DNA of 64,000 nt from Pyrus communis (GCF_963583255.1 NC_084810.1:5301751-5365750), one strand, 5' to 3'. Shown: positions 23,186 to 35,009, numbered from the stretch's first letter. Notes: a model not told the origin generated them from the letters alone. Made by a program: numbers and translations.

Positions 23186-24993
23186 GGGTAAAGTACAAAA
23201 AACTACCTCAATTATTGGGGTCACGACAGTTTCATACCTCATCATTTAAAATTGACAATGTCATACCGCATCTTACGAATTTGTGACAATGTCATATCTC
23301 CGTCAAATTTTCTGTTAAATGATGACGTGGCAAGAGACGGGGACCACTTTCTATTAAAAAATTATTAAAAACTAAAAAAACATATTTAATATTTTTTAAA
23401 TATTAAAATAATAAATAAAAGTAAAATTAAAAAAAAAAAGGGTAAAGTACAAAAAACTACCTCAACTATTGGGATCACGACAGTTTCATACCTCATCTTT
23501 TAAAATTGACAATGTCATACCGCATCTTATGAATTTGTGACAATGTCATACCTCCGTCAATTTTTCTGTTAGTTTTTCTGTTAAGTGCTAACGTGACTTG
23601 ATTCGAAACCTACTTTCTATTAAAAATTATTAAAAACTAAAAAACAATTATTTAATATTTTTTAAATATTAAAATAATAATAAAAAGCAGAAAAAAAAAC
23701 CCTCATTTCGTCCCTCCCCTCCCCCCTCCTCCCTTCTCTCTCCTCTCCCCATCTTCATCTTCTTCCCCCACCTGCAAATCCCAACAAAAAAAAAAAAAAA
23801 AAAAAAAAAAACCCAGATCCTGTCGGCGGGAATATGGGTGAGCAGAGAAGGTGGAGGATGGGTGCGGAAGAGGATGTGGAGAATGGATGAAAGTGGTGGA
23901 TTTGGGGTTTGATGGGTTTTCAAATTTTTTTTTTTTCCTTCTTTTTTTCCTCTTCTTCTTCTTCTTCTTCTTCTTCCGCAGGGGAGTTGATGGTTTAAAA
24001 AAAAAAAAAAAAAAAAAAAATTTCCTTCCTCCTTTTTTTCCTCTTCTCCTTCTCCTTCTCCTTCTCCTTCTTCCGCAGGGGGGTGTTGATGGGTTTTCAA
24101 TTTTTTTTTTATTTTTTCTTCCTCTTCTTCTTCTTCCTCCTCCTTTTCTTCCTCTTCTTCTTCTTCCTCCTTCTCCTTCTCCCTTCTTCCTCTTCAGCGC
24201 CGACAGGGGGGAATATTTTTTTTTTTTTTTTCCTTCCTTCTTTTTTCCTCTTCTTCTTCTTCTTCTTCCTCCTCCTCCTCCTCCTCCTTCTCCTTCTTGT
24301 TCTTCCGCAAGGGGGTTGTTGGGTTTTCAAAATTTTTTTATTTTTTTTTATTTTTTTGGGTTTGCACGTGGGGGGAAGAAAATGAAGATGGGGAGAAGAG
24401 AGAGGAGGGCGGAGGGGGAGGGGGAGGGGAGGGACGAACTTATGGTTTTTTTTTTTTTTTCCTCTGCTTTTTATTATTATTTTAATATTTAAAAAATATT
24501 AAATAATTGTTTTTTAGTTTTTAATAATTTTTTAATAGAAAGTATGTCCCGAATCAAGCCACGTGAGCACTTACCAGAAAAACTAACATAAAAATTGACG
24601 GAAGTATGACATTGTCACAAATTCGTAAGATGCGGTATGACATTGTCAATTTTAAAAGATGAGGTATGAAATTGTCGTGACCCCAATAATTGAGGTAGTT
24701 TTTTTGTACTTTACCTTTTTTTTTTTTTAATTTTACTTTTATTTATTATTTTAATATTAAAAAAATATTAAATATTTTTTTTAGTTTTTAATAATTTTTT
24801 ATTAATTTTTTAATAGAAAGTGGTCCCCGTCTCTTGCCACGTCAGCATTTAACAGAAAAACTAACAGAAAAATTGACAGAGGTATGACATTGTCACAAAT
24901 TCGTAAGATGCGGTATGACATTGTCAATTTTAAAAGATGAGGTATGAAACTGTCGTGACCCCAATAGTTGAGGTAATTTTTTGTACTTTACCC
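23186..24993. mobile_element. Foldback Mutator-like element with long compound inverted repeats
   Basis: The element starts GGGTAAAGTACAAAAAACTA and ends with its inverse, and is flanked by a perfect 9-bp duplication AAACACTTT (23177-23185, 24994-25002), the size typical of Mutator-like elements. Each arm is long and contains the terminal sequence twice: left at 23186 and again at 23440; right ending at 24715 and at 24993. The arms also include inverted poly-A/T, CACGTGGC-like and pyrimidine/purine tracts. The core (about 23900-24350) is a set of imperfect TTC/CTT-rich repeats carrying CCGCAGGGGG and GATGGGTTTTCAA. No transposase is present. The open frames here are low-complexity artefacts. 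Confidence 0.9.
23900..24350. repeat. Polypyrimidine minisatellite in MULE core
   Basis: Four or so imperfect units of 100-170 bp: a T-run, a (TTC)n/(CTC)n tract, then a CCGC..GGGGG / GTTGATGGGTTTTCAA boundary. Translation gives only Phe/Leu/Pro or Lys/Arg runs, so it is non-coding. Confidence 0.7.
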
Positions 24994-25087
24994 AAACACT
25001 TTTATTTTACTATATATACATCTTAGTGATGGATTTTTGTTATGTACGTCAAAGCTAGTTTTCCTTTAGCCTCCCTTTTTCTTTTGG

Positions 25088-25215
25088 AAGTTTTAACGAA
25101 AAATCATATTTTTACACTAAAAAGTCAATCCTGGTACTATTCACTTTACCTTTTATTTTGTATTTATCATTAAAACGCATAATTTTCAAGTCATTTTCAT
25201 TAGTTTTCTTTTTTC
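25088..25215 (-). mobile_element. MITE-like repeat (TTTTAACGAAAA type), copy 2
   Basis: Reverse-complement copy of 4640-4796. It begins TTTTAACGAAAAATCAT on plus and includes CACTAAAAAGTCAATCC and TTCACTTTACCTTTTATTTT. Confidence 0.65.
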
Positions 25216-26784
25216 TTTTTAGTAAAGCAATACCGTTGAGCATAAGGGAAGGGAAAAATCAATGAGGATCGTACTTGCACCAGGCATGTAGGCATGATGG
25301 CTTTCGGCCTCCCTTAATTATAATTAAAAAAAAAAATTCAATGGTGACATTAAAATTAAATGACATTAATAATGTAAAACTGGAGGTACATTAGTTAGAG
25401 CACTTATTCTCCGTTTATCTACACTCAAGATCGAACATGCTACTCCGAGCAATTTAGATATTCTTTAAAGTTTAGTTTTGAATCCCCTCCCCACATCAAT
25501 AATGAAAGAGAAGTTGTTAGCTCAAGCAACTCAAAAATCTCAATGAGACCGTACGTCTGCTTCTTTTTCAAGCGTTGTATTTTATTCATAACCATGATTT
25601 CCAGCTTTGAGTGCAATTTTATCACACTAATTAAAGGATAAATTATGTTGTTAACTGTGTCTCCTTTAATTAAAAATTAGATAAATAAGGTTTATTGTTT
25701 ATTTATTTATTATAAAGTGATATTACTGGTCTAAGCGTTAGATTAAGAGAAGATGGAGAATTTGAACATGAAACGTAATGAATTGAAGCAGAAGGTCTCT
25801 GTCCATCATGACAATCTACCACTTACAAATAAGGTTCATTGTTAAATTATACTTAGAAAAACACTTCAAACTCAATAATTATACTTAGAGATTTTTGAGG
25901 CCCGGGGCGACGCCAAAAAAAGTGCCCTATTATTTATTTTCACACGTAAGACGTCGATAAAATTATACTTAGAAAAACACTTCAAACTCAATAATTTAGA
26001 AACATAGAAAGACTAATTTATTTTGTATCGAGAGAAAAAACCCAAAAAACTCCAGACTTACAAGTAGATAGGTGATGAGTTTTGTTTTCCATCTGAACTT
26101 TGAAAGTGTTTTTGTATAAATCGTGAGATGTTTTTTCTTATTTACTAACCTTGCCAATATGGGACTAAAAACGTAATGATGTTTTCGCGTCTTTAATTGA
26201 TATGTATTAGAAATGAATAGGCACTAAATTAAACCTTTTGATGACATGTCATATAATTTGCAAATTTGCTCTAAAAATTTGGTTTACGTTTACTCATTGT
26301 TGAATATTAGACTTGAATTGAAACGAATATTTAAAAATAACAACCCACATGGCTACTAGCTAGTAACTAAAAATAAATTAACAACCAAACAAAATTTGTA
26401 AAAATTGAAAAGAATAAACATGCACGAAGCATTTCAAACTTAGGACCTCTCGTTAATTTTAAACAACAAAAACCATTGCTTCTAATTAAACTTCTTCATC
26501 CTTGAACCAAATTTTATAAATTTATGCTCTTATGAAAAGAAATTTGTAAAAATTAGAAAGTAAACAAGCACATGTGGTGTTTTGAACCAAAGACCTCATT
26601 ATTTTCAAATGACAAAACTACCATTGAACCAAATTTTATAAATTTATACTCTTAAGAAAACATATATAAATACATCATCCTAATAAGTTTGGTGCCCCCA
26701 ATTTTTTTGGGCCCTGGACAGTCGCCATGCCTACACTGAATCTGGGCTAGCCCTGCAATTAATTTAACGTTTAGTTAAGAGTTA
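25216..26784. other. Repeat-rich spacer with unresolved transposon remnants
   Basis: A 38-bp segment (TAAATTATACTTAGAAAAAC onward) occurs twice, at 25843 and about 25960. A region of about 130 bp is tandemly duplicated at roughly 26395-26545 and 26541-26670 (ACCAAATTTTATAAATTTAT blocks). GC-rich pieces GAGGCCCGGGGCGACGCC (25900) and TTGGGCCCTGGACAGTCGCC (26708) look like degraded DNA-transposon ends, but no pair or duplication is resolved. No gene seen. Confidence 0.4.
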
Positions 26785-26828
26785 CGATGGTTAAACTGTT
26801 TAACCTTCATCGATCAATACACATAACC

Positions 26829-26837
26829 TATATATAG
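26829..26837 (+). promoter_or_regulatory. TATA box of prolamin-like copy 2
   Basis: TATATATAG, 75 bases upstream of the ATG at 26912, conserved in copy 3 at 39951. Confidence 0.6.
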
Positions 26838-26911
26838 ACATTTTCTTCTTACTCCGATTACCCTCAATATTATTTTCCATCAAAAGAGAGGTTAAGAAAC
26901 TCCTCAAAACA

Positions 26912-28006
26912 ATGGCAAGTTTGAATATTTATCAAATTAATATTACAATTTTTTTCTTCGTGACTGTAGCAGTAATCATGGTACTACCAGTGACTGCAAC
27001 CCTATCACTTTCGCCATCTAACGATAACCAATCAGAGGCATGCAAAAGAAATATTACTATTGACTTTAAAAACGAAATATTCAACTCCACAATCCAAGCC
27101 GAGGTAAAGAAGTTCTCTGCAGATTGTTGCCATCAACTTTTGACATCAGGTGAATCTTTCCGCAAATTACTGGATGAGGATAGTGTTGGAGTTTGAGACC
27201 CTCTTGTCCCACATTAGTCAACAGTATTTTTTCACTAGCTTTTATATAGGCTTATTCATTTTTCTTAGTAATTAGAACTTGAACCATTTGAAAATGAATT
27301 GAAGGCTTGGGCCTTATGGTTGTGTGGATTAGGCTTGATGATTATACTATAATATTAATATTAATTAATATTAATTAATCAAGACATAATTAATCAAGAC
27401 AAGGGGGCACTTGGGGCCAATGAATTAAAATTAATCTGATCAATTAGTTTTAATTTCGAATTAAGTTTTTAATTAAATTAATTAAAAACGTTTTGATTAA
27501 TAGACACAACTCTTTGGAAAGAGTTGTATAGCTTCAGATACATTCAAAAGGTGTTTGAAGAGGTATGAAAGAGCCTATATAACTGGAGTCCTCAGTTCCA
27601 TAAAAAATAATCTTTTCTTCCTCCTTATCTTCCGTACAAACTTTCCAGAGAGTAAACACACAAAGCAATTCGCTAGAGTTCTATAATCTAGTGCGGGTTG
27701 TAGAATTAGGTAGTTGTATCATGGTCGAGCAGACGTTGTAGAACCACAAGCACACGAGTGGGAAGGAAATATTGTTCGAATGACATAGCGTTTGCGCTAG
27801 CCTCTACCTTCAATTCATTCAAGTTAGTATCATATTAACTTTTTGTAATTATTGTGTTATTGCATTCTGTATTGCAAGTATTTGTGAATAATAAAGTATA
27901 AGTATTTTGGTTCTTTATTTCTGTTATTTTATTGTTTCTAAATTGTTCTCCAACAGGTAGAAGAATTTGGGATGGTTGTTTCACTTGGTTTCCGACTATA
28001 CATTGA
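26912..28006 (+). CDS. Prolamin-like small secreted protein, copy 2, containing a solo LTR
   Basis: The unspliced frame 26912-27196 gives a signal peptide (IFFFVTVAVIMVLPVTATLS), then EACKRNITIDFKNEIF and FSADCCHQLL, and ends in a stop inside the LTR. The true family C-terminus (RRIWDGCFTWFPTIH) resumes at 27957, right after the LTR. If 27183-27956 is removed as a GT-AG intron (donor A/GTGTTGG, acceptor CTCCAACAG after a T-rich tract), 26912-27182 plus 27957-28006 form one frame of 106 residues. Copy 3 shows the same exon sequence without an interruption. So this is either a gene inactivated by an LTR or one whose LTR is spliced. The second family Cys, kept in copy 3 (QCKNEIF), is missing here. 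Confidence 0.55.
27184..27955 (+). mobile_element. Solo LTR inside prolamin-like copy 2
   Basis: 772 bp beginning TGTTGGAG and ending CTCCAACA, with near-identical 5-bp flanks GATAG and GGTAG. It contains a TATA-like CCTATATAACTGGAG at about 27573-27587 and an AATAAAGTATAAG signal near 27890, as expected for LTR promoter and polyadenylation functions. The paralogous copy at 40040-40364 lacks it, which proves insertion. The superfamily is probably Copia, from general LTR appearance only. Confidence 0.85.
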
Positions 28007-28977
28007 TGAATATTGTGTACTTCCAATTCCATAATATTCAAATTCATTTAAAAAAGCCTAGGGTTCGATATGGATCTTGGAATTTGAAGGAATTTTGTTT
28101 AATATATCTATGTGTTTACCTAAATTTGGTGTACATATATATTTAGCATAATTTGATTTTTGAGTGCACTACGTTTGTTAAAATATAGATTCGGAACTTA
28201 AATATGAATTTAGAATTATTTCAATTCATAACTTTTCTGTGTGTTTCCCTAATACATGAAAAATTAGTAATAGTTTGGGTTTTCTTATTAAGATTTGTTA
28301 TCCAATACGTGAAATTAAAGAAAGATCAACTAAGAAGAGACTAATTAATCGATTTTTGTTTCCTTATTTTGCGTATTCTTAAGTTCTTTGATTCTTAGTT
28401 CCCTGTTACTATTAAGTAACATGCCATAATACCAATTGGGATGGAGGGAAGTAATCTGGGTATTCAGGAATATGAGAGGGAGAATAGGTTTGAGATCAAC
28501 TACCCTCACCTCAATCAAATCTTAATTCCTATTTTACAATGTAATGGGTTACACATTGTAATATGAGACTCCTATACTTTGCAATTCCATATGAATTAGT
28601 GAACACAAAGACAAGTACCGCTTCTTTTTTCCAGTTTCACACCAACTTGAGCAACATGGGATTCTACCAGGAAACCATGGATATTTTTAATTTTCGCCAT
28701 TGGTCACTTACTCATGAGTCATAACAGGCAGAATTTGGAATAAGGTTTTATCACCAAATGGTTCCTGACGTTTCTAAAGTCCATATTTTCATCCGTAATT
28801 GATCAATGTCATCCTCCACGGTTTTCCTCCTCCAGCTTAGCCCGACGAAATATATCAGGGTGATTTTGAATATATAATTACTCAATAAAATAGACGATTC
28901 ACAATTGGACTAAGTAATTAGATATTAGCCTAATAAATCATTTATAAATAAAAATATAATTAGATATTAGATATTAG

Positions 28978-29475
28978 CCTCACGCACCCACGATGAATGA
29001 TAGGGGCTTTGGCTGAAGAACCTCTGATGCCAAAGTTAGAATTTAGAGAGAAAAGTGTTTGAGAGTTTTGGAGAATTTTAGCAAGAGTGTGGAACTAGGT
29101 TTTGGTGAAAATGGGAGCCAATATATAGGGCATGGCCAGTCCTCTTTGGAAGAAAGAGTGGCCGGCCCTTGAGTATTTTTTCGGGTGTAATGAGTGATTT
29201 AATTGGTGATTAATGGATTAATTAGGAATTAATCCATTAATTAGCCAATTAACCTCCACTTAAATGGAATGTTATGTAGGTTATAAAATAATTACCTAAG
29301 ATGAGGATGGATGAGAATATCTCTGAATTGGTTACCTATTTTGGACACTTTTGACTTAATTGACGGATAATTGTCCACTGCTCGCGCGTAGGAATCCCGG
29401 TATGCCTCAAGGGTATTTTTATCCTCTTATACCCAAAAATCCACGTGTCGCCTTGTGATTATTTTTGGCTACACA
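28978..29475 (-). repeat. 3' LTR of the Gypsy-like element, truncated
   Basis: 498 bp matching the right LTR from its internal GCCTCACGC onward. The outer end is lost at a junction with AATTAGATATTAGATATTAG. Few differences from the 5' LTR are visible. Confidence 0.88.
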
Positions 29476-29636
29476 AATGCCCCCACACCTGCTGGGCTGC
29501 TTGTAGGAAAGAGCAACAGGTGTAGAGATCTTCTTGCTCTAGGAAACTTAGGATTGCTTCCTGTTTTGATGTAGATTCCCTCTTTAATATGAAATTAGAT
29601 CATTCTAGGAAAGGGAAATAAATTTCTCTCAAAGCC

Positions 29637-29643
29637 TATTTAA
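29637..29643 (+). promoter_or_regulatory. Possible TATA box for the antisense ORF
   Basis: TATTTAA within AAAGCCTATTTAAGTCC, just outside the 3' LTR and 570 bp before the plus-strand ORF. It is followed by a pyrimidine-rich leader-like stretch. Weak evidence. Confidence 0.3.
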
Positions 29644-30210
29644 GTCCACCTTAAGTGGCTTATTAAATCAACTTTGGAGAGTGATTTATTCTAACCTACA
29701 AAAGAGAGAGAGAGCTTGGAGGATATTTGTTCTCCCTCTTCTAGCACTCTTCTACATCTTGCTCATGCAAAGGACCGTCTTTCGTTGTTTTCTTCGTCTT
29801 CTCTGTGCCACACCAGTGTAATAAAAACTTAATTTCTTCTTGTCTCCTTCTTGGATAGTGTTGTCATGGGGCAGCCGTCGGGGTGGTGCTGCACGTCGGC
29901 TGGCAGGGGCCAGGAATCGGCTCGACATGGGCCGATGAGGTGTTGTGGTAGGGACCACTGCTTTAGGCTACTCGGCTTGGCTAGAGCAAAAGGCAGTTTG
30001 TGCGGCTGTGGTCACGGATTGTGGCGCTGGGGTGCAATGCTAGGCGAGTTGCGTAGCTCATGTCCTTTAGGCTCTTGAACTTGACACAGGCCATGCTGGC
30101 GATTGAGAGAGATGAGGAGGTCGAGGGCCTCATGGGCTACTGAAATGTTGGGCATGCAGGCTTCTTACCTGCTGGTCTGAGAGAAAAAATGAGGAAAAAG
30201 CCAATATGGG

Positions 30211-31540
30211 TTGAGTTCCCCTACTGAGTACCGTGAATATCGTTGGCTACTTAGTTCTCTTTACCAGGAGAAATGTGGGTTGCTCTCTCGAGATAAGGTA
30301 AAGAAGACCAAGGCGGATACTTTGGCTCGTCTAATCGCTATTGTGGAGCCTACTGTGAATGAAGGTGGAAAAAAAAGATCTTTCCCGTCTGCTCAAGAGA
30401 TGCTGCTTAAGAAAAAACTGAAGACTTCCTCCGTTATTAGTGAGGGTCAACCTGCTGTCGAGAAGCTTGTGATTGACATGACTTCTTCTAATGGGAAGAA
30501 AAATGAGGCTGCTAAATCTGAGCCTGTGGCGTCTGCTATGTCGAGAATGGCTAATTCAATTGTTGATAATATTGCTCATTGTAGAGGTCTTGTCATACCC
30601 CTAGTGCCGAGGTATATGCCAAGACGTCCGTTGGGAGCTAAGTCCGGTTCTCATTCGAAAAGGCTTGCTATTATGAAGAGCGATAAAGTGGGCTCTGCTG
30701 CTGAAATGGCACTAAGGCCTACTTTCTCTGCTGTTGAGACTGATTCGCCTATTGGGAAGGAGGAAACTGCTCGCGTAGGCAGCCGTGAGAAATCCACTAA
30801 GCCTACGTCTAGGGAGGCTATTGAGATATGTGTGCTCTTGAAACCAGATCTACTTGAAGACATGGACAGTTGTGCCAAGTTTGTTGATGGCGTCAGAAAG
30901 GTTTGTTTGCCCAAGTTCCTTTGTGAAGCATACGACCCAATATAGAATGACTGCTTTGCTTGCTATGATGCATATATAGCAAGGCTGCCAAGGACGTGGT
31001 GAAACCTATGGTAGCTGAAGATTATTCCTTGTCCGAGGAGATCAAGAGGTTAGACTCTGAGCTCCTTGCTTTGAAGGGGTCTAATATTTCTGCCCCCACT
31101 TCTCTGCAGCTTAAGACCGCTTGCCAAGAGATCGTTGTCTTGAAAACTAGGCTTGACGTGATCCAAGTTAAGTATGAAAGTGCAGAGAATGAGATTGGAT
31201 GTTACATACCTCAGATTTAAGATCTTGAGTTTGCAATTTCTGAGCTTCATTTAGCTGTTTATGCAAAGGATGAAGAGTTGATTGTTGCTTATAATCAAGT
31301 GATCCACTTCAAGAGAATCGTCGATAAGCTTGAACCCCAAGTGTTGGAACTTCAAGGTGTACTGAAGATCAATGAAAGTTTGAAGAAGGAAGTGGATGAG
31401 TTACAGCGCGTCCGTGTTGGTCTGCTCGAGGAGAATGAGCAGCTGAAGGGTGAGAATGATGGGCTCGAGGTTTCGAGACCTTCTCTATTTCTTCGGAAAA
31501 CTTGCTTGCTTTTACTTTTGAGGCTTCCATTGGTGAAGTA
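30211..31540 (+). pseudogene. Antisense coiled-coil ORF in the Gypsy element
   Basis: Plus-strand frames at 30211-30945, 30996-31220 and 31278-31541, opposite to gag/integrase, read as one broken protein. The first part has YREYRWLLSSLYQEKCGLLS, a basic SxKKK region and RPLGAKSG. The later parts form heptad-rich coiled coil (LSEEIKRLDSELLALKG; LVLELQG-like; LLEENEQLKGEND). Stops at 30943 and 31218 and a frame change break it. Antisense ORFs between integrase and 3' LTR are known in some plant Gypsy lineages; this looks like one. I recognise no specific domain and the function is unknown. Confidence 0.6.
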
Positions 31541-31679
31541 GTTGAAAAAGTTGGTGCCCAGGTTAGAGCAGCCAGGAGTGAAACGCTGGATGATGCTGCT
31601 ACTAAGAACGTCGTTGCTGCTGAAGGTGTAGTGACTGAGTAGTCATAGGATGTCCAAGCTGCTGAAGTGTAGTCTTCTA

Positions 31680-32840
31680 GGTAGCCTTTAGGATTTTCTT
31701 TGTTTTTCCCTGTAGCTCTTGTTTTGCTTGAACTCATTCGGCCTTTGCTAGTTGTTTATAAACATTTTTCCTTCGCTTTCTTCATCTTCACTTTTTTTGT
31801 TCATGCCCTAACCTTTAGACTTTATAGACCAATGACAGGCATGCTACTTTTCTATAAGCAGACAGGCCCGCGTAGTCTATGCAGCCGTAGGTGTTGGTAT
31901 AGAACTTTGCAAAGTTGTTAGCCATAGGGTTGACAACCGAATGCCTTACTTACAAAAAACAGACAAATCCGCGTAACCACTAGGCTGTTAACCTTAGCTT
32001 TCTCCAATTCCATAGGTTGCGTAGCAAGTATCACAACACTTTAGGACTTAGTGTAAGTTGTTTCGCGCTTGGCAGAGGTGAAGCTTATCGACTACGTAGC
32101 ATGTCAGCAATGGATAAAGCTTCGTATATGCATGCTAGCTTGTTTAACCTTTCACAAGAATGTGCGGTTGTATAAGTCTAGCATGGCTTTACTGCTCGAA
32201 AGGCAAGTCGTAAGCAGTCTTCTGGAAACTGTAGGCTACCTTAGTGTACTCGATAGCAACTTTAGGGTTCCAGGGCAGCTGTCCATCAGATGTATTGCGT
32301 AATGTGCCCCCTTCGTCTCTAGGGCCCGGTTCCCCACAGATTAGGCCAAGAGACCCAAAATCCTTTAATTAGCTAAGCCTTGAAAAAGACCATTGTGGCT
32401 ACTTTTAGGAATCCCGGCTCAAACCATTGTGCATATAGTTATACTAGAGCAACCAGGCTCATCCACGTCTGGATATTCGGAGTGTAGAATTTATCCTCCT
32501 GTCTTAGAGAGCTAGCCCATATGGGTGTCAGGGAATTGGTTTACCCTATCGCACTGGAGGGCATGGTTGATCCCTCAGGGGGCGCAATTCCTACAATGAA
32601 TCCCTAAGAAAGACGCGGTATTCTTTTGAAGTGCAAGAATGATCAGTTGTTGTAAGCATGCAGTCGAGCTAAGTTGTGATTGGTTCTAAATTCCTCATTG
32701 AAAAACGAGCGTAACGAACAAGAACTTAGTTGGAAGGTAGGAACTGCATAACAACTGGATAGTCCTCGGCTTGTGAGGTGGTCCCCGTCGAGCTGTTTGA
32801 GTCTTCAGGCTTTGATGTAGTGGCAGGTCACACATGGTAC
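31680..32840 (-). other. Non-coding interior of the Gypsy-like element
   Basis: About 1.1 kb between integrase and the antisense ORF. No long frame on either strand shows a known motif. Short GTAGGC/CGTAGC-rich words recur, possibly spacer repeats. Confidence 0.4.
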
Positions 32841-32849
32841 TTCCTCAGA

Positions 32850-33850
32850 TTATAGGTACCCTACTGCTTTTCGATCTTTTTTGTTGTTTCATGGTGGTGA
32901 GGGTGTAATTACTCTTGCCGCCTACTCTGCTGATCTTGTACGGACCTTCCCAGATGGGATTCATCTTTTTAGAGCCTTCTTTATGGGAAATGATGAAGGC
33001 TTTTCGTAGGACTAGATCTTCATGCTAGAACTGTCGGATCTTGGCCCTTTTGTTGTAGCTGGAGATAAGCTGTTGTTGGTAAGCTGCGATGCAGGTGATG
33101 GTCTGCTCGCGCTTTTCCTCTGCCAGATTTAAGCTTGTGGCCATCTCCTTACTATTTTGCTCAATGCTTGGTAGTAGAATAGTGACACTTGACTTGATGG
33201 CATTGGGATGAATGATTGCTTCTGAGCCAAATGTCGAAAAGAGGAGTCTTATTGGTTGCTCGTCTTTTAGTGGTGCGTTATGCCTGTAGACATCTGGGGA
33301 GTTTGTCTGTCCTTTTTCCCTTCTTGTTGGTGAGGGATTTCTTGAGGCAGTTGATGATCATCTTGTTGGATGCTTCGGCTCGTCTATTACCTTGAGGATA
33401 TCTCAGTGTGGACATGTGCTGCTTAATGTCATACTTTTGAAAGAACTTCGCCATACATTTGCCCATGAATTGCGGGCCATTGTTAGTGACGATGGATTAT
33501 GGGATGCCAAATCGGCAAATGATGTTCCTCCATATGAAGTGCTTTATGTTCGTTTGAGTCGTGGTCTTCTTGGGCTTTGCTTCTACTCATTTGGTGAAGT
33601 AGTCAGTTGCCATGATCATCATGTATCTGCCTCAAGTAGCAGGCGGCATAAGTTCTACCATGTCGATTGCCCACTGTATGAACGAACAAAGACTCATATG
33701 CGGGTGTAGCTCGCTGGCAGGCAGTGCTGGTATCGGCTTGTAGCGTTGGCAGCAGTCGCACTTTTGTATTAACTTCTTAGCATCTTAGTGCATGGTAAGG
33801 AGTTGTGGAGCAGGGGCCATGTTACACGTACCAGGAGATGTTCAACTGTT
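32850..33850 (-). pseudogene. Gypsy integrase, degraded
   Basis: Minus-strand pieces show the zinc-region end CDCCQRYKPIPALPAS, the core with DYFTKWVEAKP, NNIICRFGIP-like sequence, GPQFMGKCMAKFF and YPQGNRRAEASNKMI, and a C-terminal WEGPYKISRVGG chromo-proximal motif. The second core Asp position reads VTNNGPQF, so Asn replaces Asp. Frame changes and TAG/TGA codons interrupt it, so it cannot make an active enzyme. Confidence 0.8.
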
Positions 33851-34310
33851 GGTATTGGACCATTCTAGAGCTAAATAATGAAGCAAGGGTCGGCTAGGGT
33901 CGTGTGACGTGCAGCAGGAGGTAGTGCTCAATTGCTGGTACATGTGGCTCATATGTAGAATCTTTTGGGGCAACGAGGACAAAACTTGCTTCCGAATGTG
34001 TCCTTCCAGTGTTCATCTGCACTTGGTGTGTCTTTTGGGCCGAGTTGTTGCCTTCGTTAGAAAACTTTGCATCCGTCAGGGTCTACGCCTTTGTCGTCGC
34101 GCGTTTGGATTGGGCGGAATAATGCGTCATGATGATGACTGTGTGCGTTTGAAGGTAAAACTTAAGTTTTCGGGTTACAACAACTATCGCCAAAGTTAGC
34201 TTTTGAATTTCTGATAGAATCGATGAGAGCTTTTGAATTATGGAATACAGGTAGTTGGGGCCCCAGCTCTTCTTGTATGATGGTAGAGCTTATTGCTGCT
34301 TCAGATACCA

Positions 34311-35003
34311 TCAAACATGTGAATCAGTCTTCCTCTGCTTCCGGTTTGGATAGTTGGGAAGTGATGTCGGGTAATTCTTCAAGTCCTTGAATGTGCATTG
34401 GCGAACCTCGTCCCAAAGTGCATGCTTCTCTACTAGAGTGAAAGAGTCTGCCAGAGTTAGATCTTTTTTCATGATTAATTTTTTGAATAGTGGATAGTCT
34501 GCTGGAAGTCCTTTTTGGAAGGCTGCTCTAGCTATCGAGTCGTTGCATCCGACTATACTTACCTTCTCTGATTTGAACCTCTTCACATAGTCACAAAGCG
34601 ACTTTTTTGGGTTCTTCTTCTCATTAAACAAACGGTCGGACTTCTGTTTGATCGAGCGATATGATGAATATTCTTTGGTGAAAATCAAAGAAAGTTCGTA
34701 GAAACTCCAGATGGATTGTGGTGGTAGGGTGTAGAATCAATCTTGTGCCTTGCCTTGTAGAGTGGTGGCGAATATCTTGCACATAAGATTGTCGTTGCTT
34801 CGATAGAGCATCATTGCACTTCGGTAATTCTTTAAAGGTCTCTCCGGGTCTTCATCCCCTTTGAAAAATGTGAAATATGGCATGTTGAACTTGCGTGGAG
34901 GCTCTGCCTGCTCAATCTCATCCGTGAAGGATGACCTGTTTATGTTGGTCATGTTCTGTCGTAGTGCCTCGTTGGTGACCTTTTTGCGTTGAAAATCACA
35001 CAA
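34311..35003 (-). pseudogene. Gypsy gag, interrupted
   Basis: Minus-strand frames 35003-34737 (PRKFNMPYFTFFKGDEDPER, LKNYRSAMMLYRS, GKAQD) and 34688-34311 (FTKEYSSYRS, SLCDYVKRFKSE, ARAAFQKGLPADYP) make up the retrotransposon gag (capsid-like) domain. A TGA follows GKAQD where the family usually has Trp. No Cys-His zinc knuckle is seen after it. Confidence 0.8.
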
Positions 35004-35009
35004 TCACTT

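Larger units (their letters stand above)
26785..28977. repeat. Segmental duplication copy A (prolamin-like part)
   Basis: Positions 26765-28860 correspond to 39874-41095, apart from the solo LTR at 27184-27955 and an extra stretch of about 130 bp at about 28600-28735. The match continues at 28872-28957 with 59350-59460. It covers promoter, prolamin-like gene and 3' flank (for example AAAAAAGCCTAGGGTT, GATCTTGG.ATTTGAAGGAATT, TTGATCAATGTCATCCTCC). Confidence 0.85.

Noticed and set aside
23669..24492. Long overlapping open frames on both strands rich in Phe/Leu or Lys/Arg/Glu
   Set aside because: They arise from TTC/CTC and poly-T tracts in the foldback MULE core; low complexity with no domain.
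23440..24715. A second, independently nested MULE inside the foldback element
   Set aside because: Flanks of the inner ends are poly-A on one side and poly-T on the other, inverted and not direct, so no target-site duplication supports separate insertion.
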